From: Methylobacterium dankookense
GTDB lineage: Bacteria > Pseudomonadota > Alphaproteobacteria > Rhizobiales > Beijerinckiaceae
Direction: 5' to 3'
Assembly (NCBI RefSeq): GCF_902141855.1
Contig: NZ_CABFVH010000007.1
Span: 118,771 to 182,770, forward strand
Length of the DNA stretch: 64,000 bases
The stretch's first letter is position 1, and each line of letters starts with the position of its first letter. Of this stretch, positions 53,635-62,175 are shown piece after piece. The translations under genes were made by a program, and so were the position numbers. The notes beneath the pieces are model-generated. The model saw only the letters and a program-made list of their open reading frames with translations, was not told where the DNA came from and ran no database searches.

Positions 53635-55332
53635 ATGTCTGAAACGGACTCGGCGCGGCGCCTGCGCAGCAACTTCGAGCCTGGATCGACGCGCTGGGCA
53701 GTCCGGCGCGCGCAATGGCTGGCCATGGGCCTGTCGGAAGAGGACTTGCTCAAGCCGAAGATCGCGATCGTCAACTCTTCGAGCAAGTTGTCGGTCTGCT
53801 ATGCCCATCTCGACGACATCTGCCGCGTCGTCGAGCGGGCCATCCGCGCGGCCGGCGGCGTGCCGTTCGAGATCCGCACCGTCGCGCCGTCCGACTTCGT
53901 CACCAGTGCCGGCCGGCAGGCGCGCTACCTGATGCCGAGCCGCGACCTGCTCGTGAACGATGTCGAGGTGCAGGTCGAGGGTGCCGAGCTCGATGGGATG
54001 ATCCTGCTGGCCTCCTGCGACAAGACCACCCCCGGGCAGCTCATGGCGGCCGGCCGGCTCAACGTCCCCGCGATCGTGCTGCCCTGCGGCTACCAGCTGG
54101 GCGGCGATTGCGCCGGGCGGCATGTCGATATCGAGGAGGTCTACAAGAGCGTCGGCTCGCTCAAGGCCGGCGACATCTCCCTGGCCGACCTCACCGCCAT
54201 GACCTGCCACGCCATCAAGGGCCCGGGCGTCTGCGCGGGCCTCGCGACGGCCAACACCATGCACGTCCTGTCCGAGGCCCTCGGGATGGCGCTGCCCCGC
54301 AGCGCGCCGATCCGCGCGGGCTCGGATGCCCTGAACGCGTCGGCGGAGCGGGCCGGTGCGGCGATCGTGCGCCTCGTGGAGCAGGATCTGCGGCCGCGCG
54401 ACATCCTCACGCCGGCGGCCTTCCGCAACGCCGTCCGGGTCGCGGTGGCGACCGGTTGCTCCGTCAATTGCGTCCGGCATCTCGCCGCCATCGCGGCGGA
54501 AGCCGAGGTGGCCATCGACATCGTCGCGGAGATCGAGGCGGTGGCGCGCCTGCCGCAGATCACCACGGTGCGGCCGAACGGGCCTCACAGAATCGAGGAG
54601 CTCGACGCGGCCGGCGGCTGTCTCGGGGTGATGAGATCCCTGATGCCGGTGCTCGACACCGCGGCCCTGACCGTGACCGGCCATCCGCTGGCGGAGCAGC
54701 TCGCCGAGGCGCCCGCACCCGACGATTCCGTCATCCGTCCCCTCGATCGGCCCTTCCGCGCGGAGCCGGGCCTGACCATTCTCCGCGGATCGCTCGCGCC
54801 GGACGGGGCCGTCGCCAAGCTCTCGGCGGTGCCGGCAGAGATCCGCCGCTTCACCGGACGCGCGCGGGTCTTCGAGGACGAGAACCGGGCGATCGCCGCC
54901 CTCGGAACCGGCGCCATCGTGGCGGGCGATGTGGTGGTGCTCCGCGGTCTCGGCCCCCTCGGCGGCCCGGGCACGGTGTTCGCTGCGAGCTTCATGGCGG
55001 CCCTCGTCGGCGCCGGCCTGGGAGCCGGCGTGGCGGTCGTGACCGACGGCGAATTGTCCGGCCTCAACAGCGGCATCACCATCGGCCAGGTCATGCCGGA
55101 GGCGGCCGAGGGCGGCCCGCTCGGGCTCGTCGCGGAAGGCGACGTCATCGCCATCGATCTGACAGACCGGAGCCTGGACCTGCAGGTGGATGCGGCCACG
55201 CTCGCCGAGCGCCGCGCCGCGTGGCAGCCGCCGGACCACAGTCACCTGCGAGGCTGGCTCGGCCAGTACGCGCAGCTCGTCCAGCCGCTCGCCAAGGGCG
55301 CCGTCCTCGGGCGGCCGAAGACCCAGCGATAA
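53635..55332 (+). CDS. IlvD/Edd-family dehydratase
   Basis: 565 residues. IlvD/Edd family: IAIVNSSSKLSVCYAHLDDI near the start, LLASCDKTTPGQLMAAGRLN and ATGCSVNCVRHLAAIAAEA with the Fe-S Cys residues, and VVTDGELSGLNSGITIGQV near the end. The family dehydrates sugar acids (for example arabinonate, gluconate) or dihydroxy acids. ATG at 53,635 follows GGGACGGTGGGA. With a LacI repressor in front and a solute-binding protein gene 33 bases behind, it is probably a sugar-acid dehydratase rather than the housekeeping ilvD. Confidence 0.92.
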   Translation: MSETDSARRLRSNFEPGSTRWAVRRAQWLAMGLSEEDLLKPKIAIVNSSSKLSVCYAHLDDICRVVERAIRAAGGVPFEIRTVAPSDFVTSAGRQARYLMPSRDLLVNDVEVQVEGAELDGMILLASCDKTTPGQLMAAGRLNVPAIVLPCGYQLGGDCAGRHVDIEEVYKSVGSLKAGDISLADLTAMTCHAIKGPGVCAGLATANTMHVLSEALGMALPRSAPIRAGSDALNASAERAGAAIVRLVEQDLRPRDILTPAAFRNAVRVAVATGCSVNCVRHLAAIAAEAEVAIDIVAEIEAVARLPQITTVRPNGPHRIEELDAAGGCLGVMRSLMPVLDTAALTVTGHPLAEQLAEAPAPDDSVIRPLDRPFRAEPGLTILRGSLAPDGAVAKLSAVPAEIRRFTGRARVFEDENRAIAALGTGAIVAGDVVVLRGLGPLGGPGTVFAASFMAALVGAGLGAGVAVVTDGELSGLNSGITIGQVMPEAAEGGPLGLVAEGDVIAIDLTDRSLDLQVDAATLAERRAAWQPPDHSHLRGWLGQYAQLVQPLAKGAVLGRPKTQR

Positions 55333-55365
55333 GCAACCCGACAAACGATTCCGGAGGAGACGACC

Positions 55366-56580
55366 GTGCGATTGCCCATCATCCATGCGGCCTGCCTCGC
55401 CGCGTTCGTCCTCGGCGCGGGCGCCGCCTGCGCCCAGCCCCTCAGGATCGGCGTCCTCTCGGACCAGTCCGGTCCGCAGGCGGATTTCGCCGGACCGGGC
55501 TCGGTGCTCGCCGCACGCATGGCGGTCGCCGATTTCGGGGGCAGCGTCGGCGGAATGCCGGTCGAGGTCCTGTCGGCCGACCATCAGAACAAGGCCGATG
55601 TCGGTGCCAACATCGCACGGCAATGGATCGATGCCGACGGCGTCGATGCGATCTTCGACGTGCCGAACTCGGCCGTCGCCCTCGCGGTGAGCAGCCTCGT
55701 CGCCCAGAAGAACAGGGCCCTGATCGTCTCGGGCGGCGGGACGTCGGACCTGACCGGAAAGAACTGTTCGCCGAACACGGTGCACTGGACCTACGACACC
55801 TGGGCCCAGGCCAACGCCGTCGGCTCCGCCGTGACGAAGTCCGGCGGCGACACGTGGTTCTTCATGAGCGTCGACTACGCCTTCGGCCATGCTCTGGAGC
55901 GCGATGCCAGCGAGGCCATCAAGGCGGCGGGCGGACGCATTCTCGGCACCGTCCGGCATCCCCTCGGAACCGCCGATCTGTCCTCGTTCCTACTCCAGGC
56001 CCAGGCCTCGGGGGCCAAGGTGATCGGGTTGGGCAGTGCGGGCGTGGATACCGTGAACGCGGTGAAGCAGGCCGGCGAGTTCGGCATCACCGAGCACGGC
56101 CAGCGGCTGGTCGCGATGCTGATGGTTCTCAACGACATCAAGGCGCTCGGCCTTCAGACCGCGCAGAAGCTGCTCCTGTCGGAGGCGTTCTACTGGGATC
56201 TCAATGACGGCACGCGCGCCTTCGCCAAGCGCTTCGCGGACCAGTTCGGCGGCCGATACCCGAACATGGTCCATGCCGGCGTCTATGCCTCGGTGCTGCA
56301 TTACCTGAAGGCTGTGGAGCGGACGAAGTCGCCGAGGGATGGTGCGGCCACCATCGAGGCCATGAAGGCGATCCCGACGGACGATCCGCTCTTCGGCAAG
56401 GGCAGCGTGCGCAAGGACGGCCGTGCCATCCACGACCTGTACCTGTTCGAGGTGAAGGCGCCGGCCGAGTCGAAGGGCCCGTACGACCTCTACAAGACCG
56501 TCGCCACCATCCCCGCGGATCGGGCCTTCCGGCCGATCGAGGCCGGCGGCTGCCCCTTCGTGAAGCAGGTGGCGAACTGA
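55366..56580 (+). CDS. Branched-chain-type ABC solute-binding protein, copy 1
   Basis: 404 residues: signal peptide (MRLPIIHAACLAAFVLGAGA, cleavage near ACA-QP), then a Leu/Ile/Val-type binding protein (LRIGVLSDQSGPQADFAGPG, SADHQNKADVGANIARQWID, FFMSVDYAFGHALERDASEA, GRAIHDLYLFEVKAP). GTG start with GGAGGAGACGACC upstream. It belongs to the periplasmic-binding family that serves LivFGHM-type importers. The paralogue at 56,841 keeps the ADHQNKADVG and HPLG...SSFLLQAQ elements. Ligand unknown; amides, carboxylates and aromatic acids are all known for this family. Confidence 0.92.
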   Translation: MRLPIIHAACLAAFVLGAGAACAQPLRIGVLSDQSGPQADFAGPGSVLAARMAVADFGGSVGGMPVEVLSADHQNKADVGANIARQWIDADGVDAIFDVPNSAVALAVSSLVAQKNRALIVSGGGTSDLTGKNCSPNTVHWTYDTWAQANAVGSAVTKSGGDTWFFMSVDYAFGHALERDASEAIKAAGGRILGTVRHPLGTADLSSFLLQAQASGAKVIGLGSAGVDTVNAVKQAGEFGITEHGQRLVAMLMVLNDIKALGLQTAQKLLLSEAFYWDLNDGTRAFAKRFADQFGGRYPNMVHAGVYASVLHYLKAVERTKSPRDGAATIEAMKAIPTDDPLFGKGSVRKDGRAIHDLYLFEVKAPAESKGPYDLYKTVATIPADRAFRPIEAGGCPFVKQVAN

Positions 56581-56621
56581 TCGCTCCTGCCGGACCGGGA
56601 GGGGAATCGCATCGCGGCCCG

Positions 56622-56670
56622 TTGACAGGAGGCTTGAGCGCTCCTACCGATATTATACCGATATATCGGT
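56622..56670 (+). promoter_or_regulatory. Promoter-operator 1 (TTGACA-N17-TACCGATA element)
   Basis: TTGACA (56,622-56,627), 17 bases, then TACCGATA (56,645-56,652), four bases, and the perfect palindrome ACCGATATATCGGT (56,657-56,670). The same layout with one base changed in the palindrome is found at 59,990-60,038. It lies about 170 bases upstream of the second solute-binding protein gene. A regulator bound to the palindrome would cover the -10 region. The GntR/FCD protein at 59,244 is the best candidate. Confidence 0.78.
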
Positions 56671-56840
56671 CGTATGATGCGTCGGCGCCGAGGGCGGCGA
56701 CGCCCGTCCGGTCAGGGATGGCCTGGCGCGGCCGACATCGTGAGAAGGTGCTGCCGACGGAGCCGCGCCGGGATGGAACACCGTCCGCGCCGTCGGGAAG
56801 GCATCGCATCCAAGGCCGAAGCAGCCTGCCGGAGGAAACG

Positions 56841-58058
56841 ATGACGCCACGATCTCTCAGCACCGCGCTTGCCCTGTGTCTGGCCCTGCCGCTGGCCGGG
56901 AACGCCCAGGCGCAGATATCCGGCGACACGGTGAAGATCGGCCTGATCACCGACATGTCCGGGATGTATGCCGATGCGGACGGCCCCGGCGGAGCCGAGG
57001 CGATCCGCATGGCGATCGCGGATTTCGGCGGCACGGTCGCGGGCAAGCCGATCGAGTTCGTCGTCGCCGATCACCAGAACAAGGCCGATGTCGGCTCCGC
57101 CAAGGTTCGGGAATGGATCGACCGCGACGGCGTCGACATGGTGCTCGCCGGCCCGAACTCCTCGGTCGGCCTCGCCGTCGCGAAGATCGCCGCCGACCGC
57201 AAGAAGCCGTTCTTCGCGATCGGCTCGACCTCCTCGCGGCTCACCAACGAGGAGTGCTCGCCCTTCACGGTCCATTACGCCTACGACACCGTCTCGCTCT
57301 CGAAGGGCACGGGCGCCGCGATCGTCTCGGCCGGCGGGAAGAACTGGTACTTCCTGACCGCCGACTACGTGTTCGGCCTGTCCATCGAGAAGGACACGCG
57401 CGAGGTCATCACCGCGAAGGGCGCCAAGGTCGCCGGTTCGATCAAGCATCCGCTCGGCAGCTCCGACTTCTCCTCGTTCCTGCTCCAGGCGCAGGGATCG
57501 GGCGCCGACACGCTGGCGCTCGCCAATGCCGGGGCCGACACGATCAACGCGATCAAGGCCGCGGACGAGTTCGGCATCTCGCAGTCGATGAAGCTCGTCG
57601 CGATGAACATGTACCTCACCGATGTGCACTCGCTCGGCCTGCCGGTGGCCAAGAACCTCTTCATGACCGACGGCTGGTACTGGGACCTCAACGACGAGAG
57701 CCGCGCCTGGGGCAAGAAGTACTTCGGCAAGATGGGCCGCATGCCGACCCTCCTGCATGCGGCCGATTACTCGGCGGTCACGACCTATCTCAACGCGGTC
57801 AAGGCCACGGGAACCGATGCGGGCGAGGCCGTGATGAAGCAGGTCAAGGCGACGCCGATCAACGACTTCTTCGCCAAGGGCGGCTACGTGCGCCCGGACG
57901 GGCGGATGATCCACGATATGTATCTCGTCCAGGTCAAGACTCCCGAAGAGTCCAAGTATCCGTGGGATTACTACAAGCTCATCAAGGTCATTCCCGGCGA
58001 GGAGGCTGCGACCTCGAAGGCCGAATCGCGCTGCGCCCTCTGGACGGCCGCCAACTGA
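56841..58058 (+). CDS. Branched-chain-type ABC solute-binding protein, copy 2
   Basis: 405 residues: signal peptide (MTPRSLSTALALCLALPLAG, cleavage AQA-QI), then GLITDMSGMYADADGPGGAE, VVADHQNKADVGSAKVREWI, FFAIGSTSSRLTNEECSPFT and MIHDMYLVQVKTPEESKYP. ATG with GGAGGAAACG upstream. It has its own promoter-operator, unlike copy 1, which follows the dehydratase. The two copies may bind different members of one compound class. Cytoplasmic parts of the importer begin with the LivG-like gene at the window end. Confidence 0.93.
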   Translation: MTPRSLSTALALCLALPLAGNAQAQISGDTVKIGLITDMSGMYADADGPGGAEAIRMAIADFGGTVAGKPIEFVVADHQNKADVGSAKVREWIDRDGVDMVLAGPNSSVGLAVAKIAADRKKPFFAIGSTSSRLTNEECSPFTVHYAYDTVSLSKGTGAAIVSAGGKNWYFLTADYVFGLSIEKDTREVITAKGAKVAGSIKHPLGSSDFSSFLLQAQGSGADTLALANAGADTINAIKAADEFGISQSMKLVAMNMYLTDVHSLGLPVAKNLFMTDGWYWDLNDESRAWGKKYFGKMGRMPTLLHAADYSAVTTYLNAVKATGTDAGEAVMKQVKATPINDFFAKGGYVRPDGRMIHDMYLVQVKTPEESKYPWDYYKLIKVIPGEEAATSKAESRCALWTAAN

Positions 58059-58081
58059 GCGCGAAGCTTCGGGAGACGGCC

Positions 58082-59227
58082 ATGCTTCTCGACCTCACCG
58101 ACGACGAGCGCGCCCTCAAGGACGGGCTCGAATCCTTCGCCGACCGGGAACTCGCGCCGCGGATCGCCCCCTTCGTCGAGCGCCACGCCTTCCCCTCGGA
58201 GCTGGTGCGCACCTTCGCAGGGCTCGGCTTCATGGGCACCGCCTACGATCCCGCCTATGCGGGCGGCGGCTTCGGGGCGCGCGGCGCCGCGATCGTCGCG
58301 GAGGCGCTGGCCCGGATCGAGCCGGGCTTCGCTGCGATCTATCTCTGCAACGCGGCACCGATGAGCGTCATCGCTCATTTCGGATCGGACGCCCTGAAGC
58401 GGGAATGGCTGACCCCGCTATGCCGGGGCGATTGCATCGCGTCGTTCGGGGTGAGCGAGCCGCAGGGCGGATCGGATGTGGCGAGCACCCGCACCCGGGC
58501 TGTCCGGGACGGGGACGACTGGATCCTGACCGGCGCGAAGGTCTTCTCCACCAATGCCGGCACCGACCTGCACGGGCTCTCGACCGTCGTCGCCGTGACC
58601 GATCCGGACAAGGGGCCGCGGGGCCTGTCGACCTTCGTCGTCCCGGTCGGAACCCCCGGCTTCCGGGTCGGCAAGGCCGGACGCAAGGTCGGCTGGCGCA
58701 TCGCGCCGTCGGTCGAGCTGTTCTTCGACGCATGCCGGATCCCCGGGCGCCTGATGGTCGGCGCAGAAGGAGACGGGCTGAAGCAGATCCTGACCACCCT
58801 GAGCCTCGGCCGCATCCTCGTCGGCGCGGCGGCCCTCGGGCTGTCGCGCAAGGCGCTCGGCCTGGCGGCAAGCTACGGGCGCGAGCGCAAGGTCGGCGGC
58901 CGGCCGATCTTCGAGAACCAGGGCCTCACCTTCCCCCTGGCCGACGCGATGACGCGCATCCATGCGGCCGAACTGATGATCCGCAACGCCGCCTGCCTCG
59001 CCGATGCCGGCCGTCCCTGCCGCATCGAGACGTCGATGGCCAAGCTGTTCGCCAGCGAGCTGGCCGGCGAGATCGCCGACCTCGCCGTTCAGGTCCATGG
59101 CGGCTACGGCATCTTCGAGGAATACGAGGTCTCGGGCCTTCTGGGTGAGGCCAAGGTCCTGCAGATCGTGGAGGGGACGAGCGAGGTCCAGCGCCTGATC
59201 ATCGCCCGCGAACTGCAGGAGGCCTGA
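58082..59227 (+). CDS. Acyl-CoA dehydrogenase
   Basis: 381 residues with the acyl-CoA dehydrogenase fold: FADRELAPRIAPFVERHAFP, the FAD segment FGVSEPQGGSDVASTRTRAV, WILTGAKVFSTNAG, and the C-terminal IVEGTSEVQRLIIARELQEA that carries the FAD-adenine contact. A catalytic Glu in the usual VHGGYGIFEEYEV area is visible. It introduces a double bond into an acyl-CoA. It follows the binding protein by 24 bases and thus shares its transcript. Confidence 0.92.
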   Translation: MLLDLTDDERALKDGLESFADRELAPRIAPFVERHAFPSELVRTFAGLGFMGTAYDPAYAGGGFGARGAAIVAEALARIEPGFAAIYLCNAAPMSVIAHFGSDALKREWLTPLCRGDCIASFGVSEPQGGSDVASTRTRAVRDGDDWILTGAKVFSTNAGTDLHGLSTVVAVTDPDKGPRGLSTFVVPVGTPGFRVGKAGRKVGWRIAPSVELFFDACRIPGRLMVGAEGDGLKQILTTLSLGRILVGAAALGLSRKALGLAASYGRERKVGGRPIFENQGLTFPLADAMTRIHAAELMIRNAACLADAGRPCRIETSMAKLFASELAGEIADLAVQVHGGYGIFEEYEVSGLLGEAKVLQIVEGTSEVQRLIIARELQEA

Positions 59228-59243
59228 TCCGGCGGCCGGACGC

Positions 59244-59918
59244 TCAGGAGCGCGCGTGGACGGCGCGCCGCTCCAGGGCGTTGCGCGTGAGCGTCTCCAG
59301 GAAGTCGAGGAAGGCGGCCGCATGCCGGGACGCCGCTTCGATGCTGCCGTCCGCGACGGCGCGGAGCGTCGCTCCGTGCAGGTGGGCGGCCTGCTCGAAC
59401 AGGCCGCGTCCCTCGACCTGCGAGTACCAGAAGCGCCGGGATTGCCCGTGGATCACCGCGATGGTGCTGGCCAGCATGTCGTTGTGCGAGACGCAGGCGA
59501 GGGCGTGATGTACGGCCCGGTTCAGGCGCAGATAGGCGGTCTGGTCTCCGGCCTGGCCTGCGGCCTCGAGATCGTCGGCGAGCGCGCGCAGGTGCTCGCG
59601 CTCGGAGGAGCTCGCGCGCTCGGCGCCGAGCCGCACCATGAGGTCTTCGAGGGAGCGGCGCACCTCGAGGAGATCGAGCTGCCGCACCACGTCGATCGGC
59701 GCCACCAGGATGCCGCGGCTCGCGTGGATCTCGACATAGCCCTCGAGCTTCAGCCGCTGCAGCGCCTCGCGCAGGGGCGTGCGCCCGCAGCCGAGATCGT
59801 CGCTCAGGCGTTTCTCAGAGATCATCTGACCTGGGGCAAGCACCCGCGTGACGATCATCTCCTCGACCCGGCAATAGGCCGCGTCGGCTTGAGACATTGA
59901 AGCGGTCTTGGTCAGCAT
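59244..59918 (-). CDS. GntR/FCD-family repressor
   Basis: 224 residues. Winged helix (about 20-85): VEEMIVTRVLAPGQMISEKR, DDLGCGRTPLREALQRLKLE, GYVEIHASRGILVAPID. FCD ligand domain: DLLEVRRSLEDLMVRLGAER, LRLNRAVHHALACVSHNDML, HLHGATLRAVADGSIEAASR, with the Asp/His metal ligands of the family. The ATG at 59,918 begins MLTKTASMSQ; an internal ATG (59,897) is also possible. It is divergent from the FAD oxidoreductase gene and probably binds operators at 56,645-56,670 and 60,013-60,038, sensing a pathway acid or CoA product. Confidence 0.92.
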   Translation of the reverse strand: MLTKTASMSQADAAYCRVEEMIVTRVLAPGQMISEKRLSDDLGCGRTPLREALQRLKLEGYVEIHASRGILVAPIDVVRQLDLLEVRRSLEDLMVRLGAERASSSEREHLRALADDLEAAGQAGDQTAYLRLNRAVHHALACVSHNDMLASTIAVIHGQSRRFWYSQVEGRGLFEQAAHLHGATLRAVADGSIEAASRHAAAFLDFLETLTRNALERRAVHARS

Positions 59919-59989
59919 CAGGGATCTTCGACACGGGCCCGTCCCCCGAGTTCGTAGACGAGGGAATTCTCGATGCCAACACGATGCGG

Positions 59990-60038
59990 TTGACAAGCCA
60001 CCGTGCCGGCCGTACCGATACACGACCGATATACCGGT
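59990..60038 (+). promoter_or_regulatory. Promoter-operator 2 (TTGACA-N17-TACCGATA element)
   Basis: TTGACA (59,990-59,995), 17 bases, TACCGATA (60,013-60,020), four bases and ACCGATATACCGGT (60,025-60,038), which is a palindrome with one mismatch. Spacing equals that of the copy at 56,622-56,670. It lies 28 bases before the FAD oxidoreductase ATG and 95 bases before the divergent GntR gene, so it may also give autoregulation. Confidence 0.78.
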
Positions 60039-60065
60039 GCCATAACGGAAATCGGGGAGGAAAGC

Positions 60066-61391
60066 ATGGACCGTCGTGACCGGATCCGGTTGCAGTCGGA
60101 TGTCCTGATCGTCGGCGGCGGTGCGGCCGGCGTCGCCACCGCCGTCACGGCCGCGCGCCAGGGCCTCAAGGTCACGCTCGTGGAGCGCTACGGCTTCTGC
60201 GGCGGCGGGGCCGTCGCGGGCCTGTCGGGAACGGTCTGCGGCCTCTACGCGGCGACGGACGACCGGTCGGCGCCTCCCGAGCAGGTCGTGTTCGGGTTCG
60301 CCGACGAGTTCTGCCGCCGCCTCGATGCGCTCGGCGGCCTCAGCGCGCCCATGCCCTACGGCAAGACCTTCACCCGGGTGCACGATCCGCTGATCTGGCG
60401 GGAGACGGCCGACAGCTTCCTGCGCGAGGCCGGCGTCGAGGTGATCTTTCACGCGGTCGCCACGGGCGTCCGGGGCGAGGGCGACCGGATCGAAGGGCTC
60501 GAGATCTGGACGAAGGAGGGGCCGGTCGATGCCCAGGCCGGCATCGTCGTGGATGCGAGCGGCGATGCCGACGTGGTCGCCCTCGCCGGGCTGCCCTCCT
60601 TCATCGGCGACAACGGCAGCGTCCAGAACCCGACCATGATCTTCCGCCTGATGGGCGTCGATGTCGCCCGCTTCAAGGCGGAGTACGGCGAGGATACGAT
60701 CATGCCCGAGCGGATCTCGGAGCTGATCCGCCGCAAGGACAATCTCGGCGAGTACGACCTGCCGCGCGCCAAGATCTGGCTCTTCCCGACGACGCGCCCC
60801 GGGGAGCTGCTGTGCAACTGCACCCGGGTGCTCGGCCCGGACGGGCGCGAACTGAACACCCTGCGCTGGCGCGACTTCACCGATGCGGAGTTCGAGGGGC
60901 GCCGCCAGATGCGCGAATACGCGCGCTTCTTCCGCGACAATCTCGCCGGATGCGAGAATTCCTTCGTGAACGACACGGGCGTGCAGGTCGGCGTGCGCCA
61001 GACCCGGCAGCTGTCCGGCGTGGCGCGCCTGATGAACGCGGACGTGGTCGCGGGCACCAAGAGCCGGGAGGGCATCGCCCGCTCGCCCTGGCCGATCGAG
61101 CTCCATACCGGCGAGAAGCCGCGCGTCGAGTGGCTGCTCGACGACTACTACGAGGTGCCGTTCGGCTGCTTCGTGCCGGAGCGCGGCGAAGGTCTGCTCG
61201 CCGCCGGACGCTGCCTGTCCGCGGAGCATGAGGCCGTCGCCTCGGCGCGGGTCACCGCCCAGTGCTTCGCCTACGGCCACGCCGTCGGCCACGCGGCCGC
61301 GCTCGCGGTCAGGGAGAAGATCTCGGCCCGGGCGATCTCGGGCGTCGATCTGCGCGCGATCCTCGATGGGGACGGGGCCCGGCTGGGCTGA
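60066..61391 (+). CDS. FAD-dependent oxidoreductase
   Basis: 441 residues. The FAD site is near the N-terminus (DVLIVGGGAAGVATAVTAAR, then LVERYGFCGGGAVAG), a later ADP-binding segment is IVVDASGDADVVALAG, and LLAAGRCLSAEHEAVASARV closes the fold. It fits the FAD-dependent oxidoreductase group related to fumarate-reductase flavoproteins (PF12831-like). ATG at 60,066 follows GGGAGGAAAGC. It starts the second operon of the cluster. The substrate is unknown; oxidation or reduction of a carboxylic intermediate is plausible. Confidence 0.88.
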   Translation: MDRRDRIRLQSDVLIVGGGAAGVATAVTAARQGLKVTLVERYGFCGGGAVAGLSGTVCGLYAATDDRSAPPEQVVFGFADEFCRRLDALGGLSAPMPYGKTFTRVHDPLIWRETADSFLREAGVEVIFHAVATGVRGEGDRIEGLEIWTKEGPVDAQAGIVVDASGDADVVALAGLPSFIGDNGSVQNPTMIFRLMGVDVARFKAEYGEDTIMPERISELIRRKDNLGEYDLPRAKIWLFPTTRPGELLCNCTRVLGPDGRELNTLRWRDFTDAEFEGRRQMREYARFFRDNLAGCENSFVNDTGVQVGVRQTRQLSGVARLMNADVVAGTKSREGIARSPWPIELHTGEKPRVEWLLDDYYEVPFGCFVPERGEGLLAAGRCLSAEHEAVASARVTAQCFAYGHAVGHAAALAVREKISARAISGVDLRAILDGDGARLG

Positions 61392-61431
61392 TGCGGCGGC
61401 GCGGCCCGGAAGGCTCGAAGAGGACCTGAGC

Positions 61432-62175
61432 ATGGTGACGGTGGAAACCAGGGGATCGGTCGCGGTCCTGACCCTCGATCGCGCGGCGCGGCGCAACGCG
61501 CTCGGCACGGAATCGATGCGCGTCCTGTCGGCGGCCCTGCGCGACGCCGATGCGGATCCCGCGGTGCGGGTGATCGTGCTGACGGGCGCGCCGCCGGCCT
61601 TCTGCGCGGGCAGCGACCTGAAGGAACTCGGCGGCCTCTCGATCCCGGCCATGTGCGATCATGAGGCCGAGACCGCCGCCGTGGTGCGTGGCATCGGCTT
61701 CCTGAGCAAGCCGGTCGTCGCCGCGGTCGAAGGCTACGCGCTGGGCGGCGGCTTCATCCTCGCCGTCTCGTGCGACGTGGTGGTCAGCGCCGAGAACGTG
61801 CGCTGGCACCTCGCCGAGGTCACGAACGGCTGGCTCCCCGTCTGGGGATTGCAGGCGCTCACGGCGCGCGTGGGGCCGGTGCGGGCCCGTCTCCTGACCT
61901 GGGGCGCCGAGCCGATCGACGGCCGCGAGGCGCTGCGCCTCGGCGTCGCCGATTACGATGCGCCTGCCGGCGGCGCCCTCGACCGGGCGATGGCCGTCGC
62001 GGACGGCCTCGCCAGGCTTCCCGCCGAGGCGGTGGTCTCCGCCAAGCGCTTCTTCGAGCCCTTCGTGATGGCCGATGCCGAACGGCTCGACAGCGTCGCG
62101 TCGCGCATGTTCGCGCGCGACTGCGAATCCTCCGCCGCCCAGGCGACTCTCTCCCGCTTCACGGTGACGAAATGA
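61432..62175 (+). CDS. Enoyl-CoA hydratase/isomerase
   Basis: 247 residues, crotonase fold: VAVLTLDRAARRNALG, the oxyanion-hole segments FCAGSDLKELGGLS and VAAVEGYALGGGFILAVSCD. In the usual catalytic-Glu position (after the GGG helix) the chain reads VRWHLAEVTNGWLPVWG, with Glu in AEV. It adds water to an enoyl-CoA or acts as isomerase. It lies 40 bases after the oxidoreductase, and its stop overlaps the CoA-transferase start (ATGA). Confidence 0.9.
   Translation: MVTVETRGSVAVLTLDRAARRNALGTESMRVLSAALRDADADPAVRVIVLTGAPPAFCAGSDLKELGGLSIPAMCDHEAETAAVVRGIGFLSKPVVAAVEGYALGGGFILAVSCDVVVSAENVRWHLAEVTNGWLPVWGLQALTARVGPVRARLLTWGAEPIDGREALRLGVADYDAPAGGALDRAMAVADGLARLPAEAVVSAKRFFEPFVMADAERLDSVASRMFARDCESSAAQATLSRFTVTK

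Noticed and set aside
53620..55959. A 779-codon minus-strand frame
   Set aside because: Antisense to the dehydratase and first solute-binding protein genes; composition is typical of a shadow.
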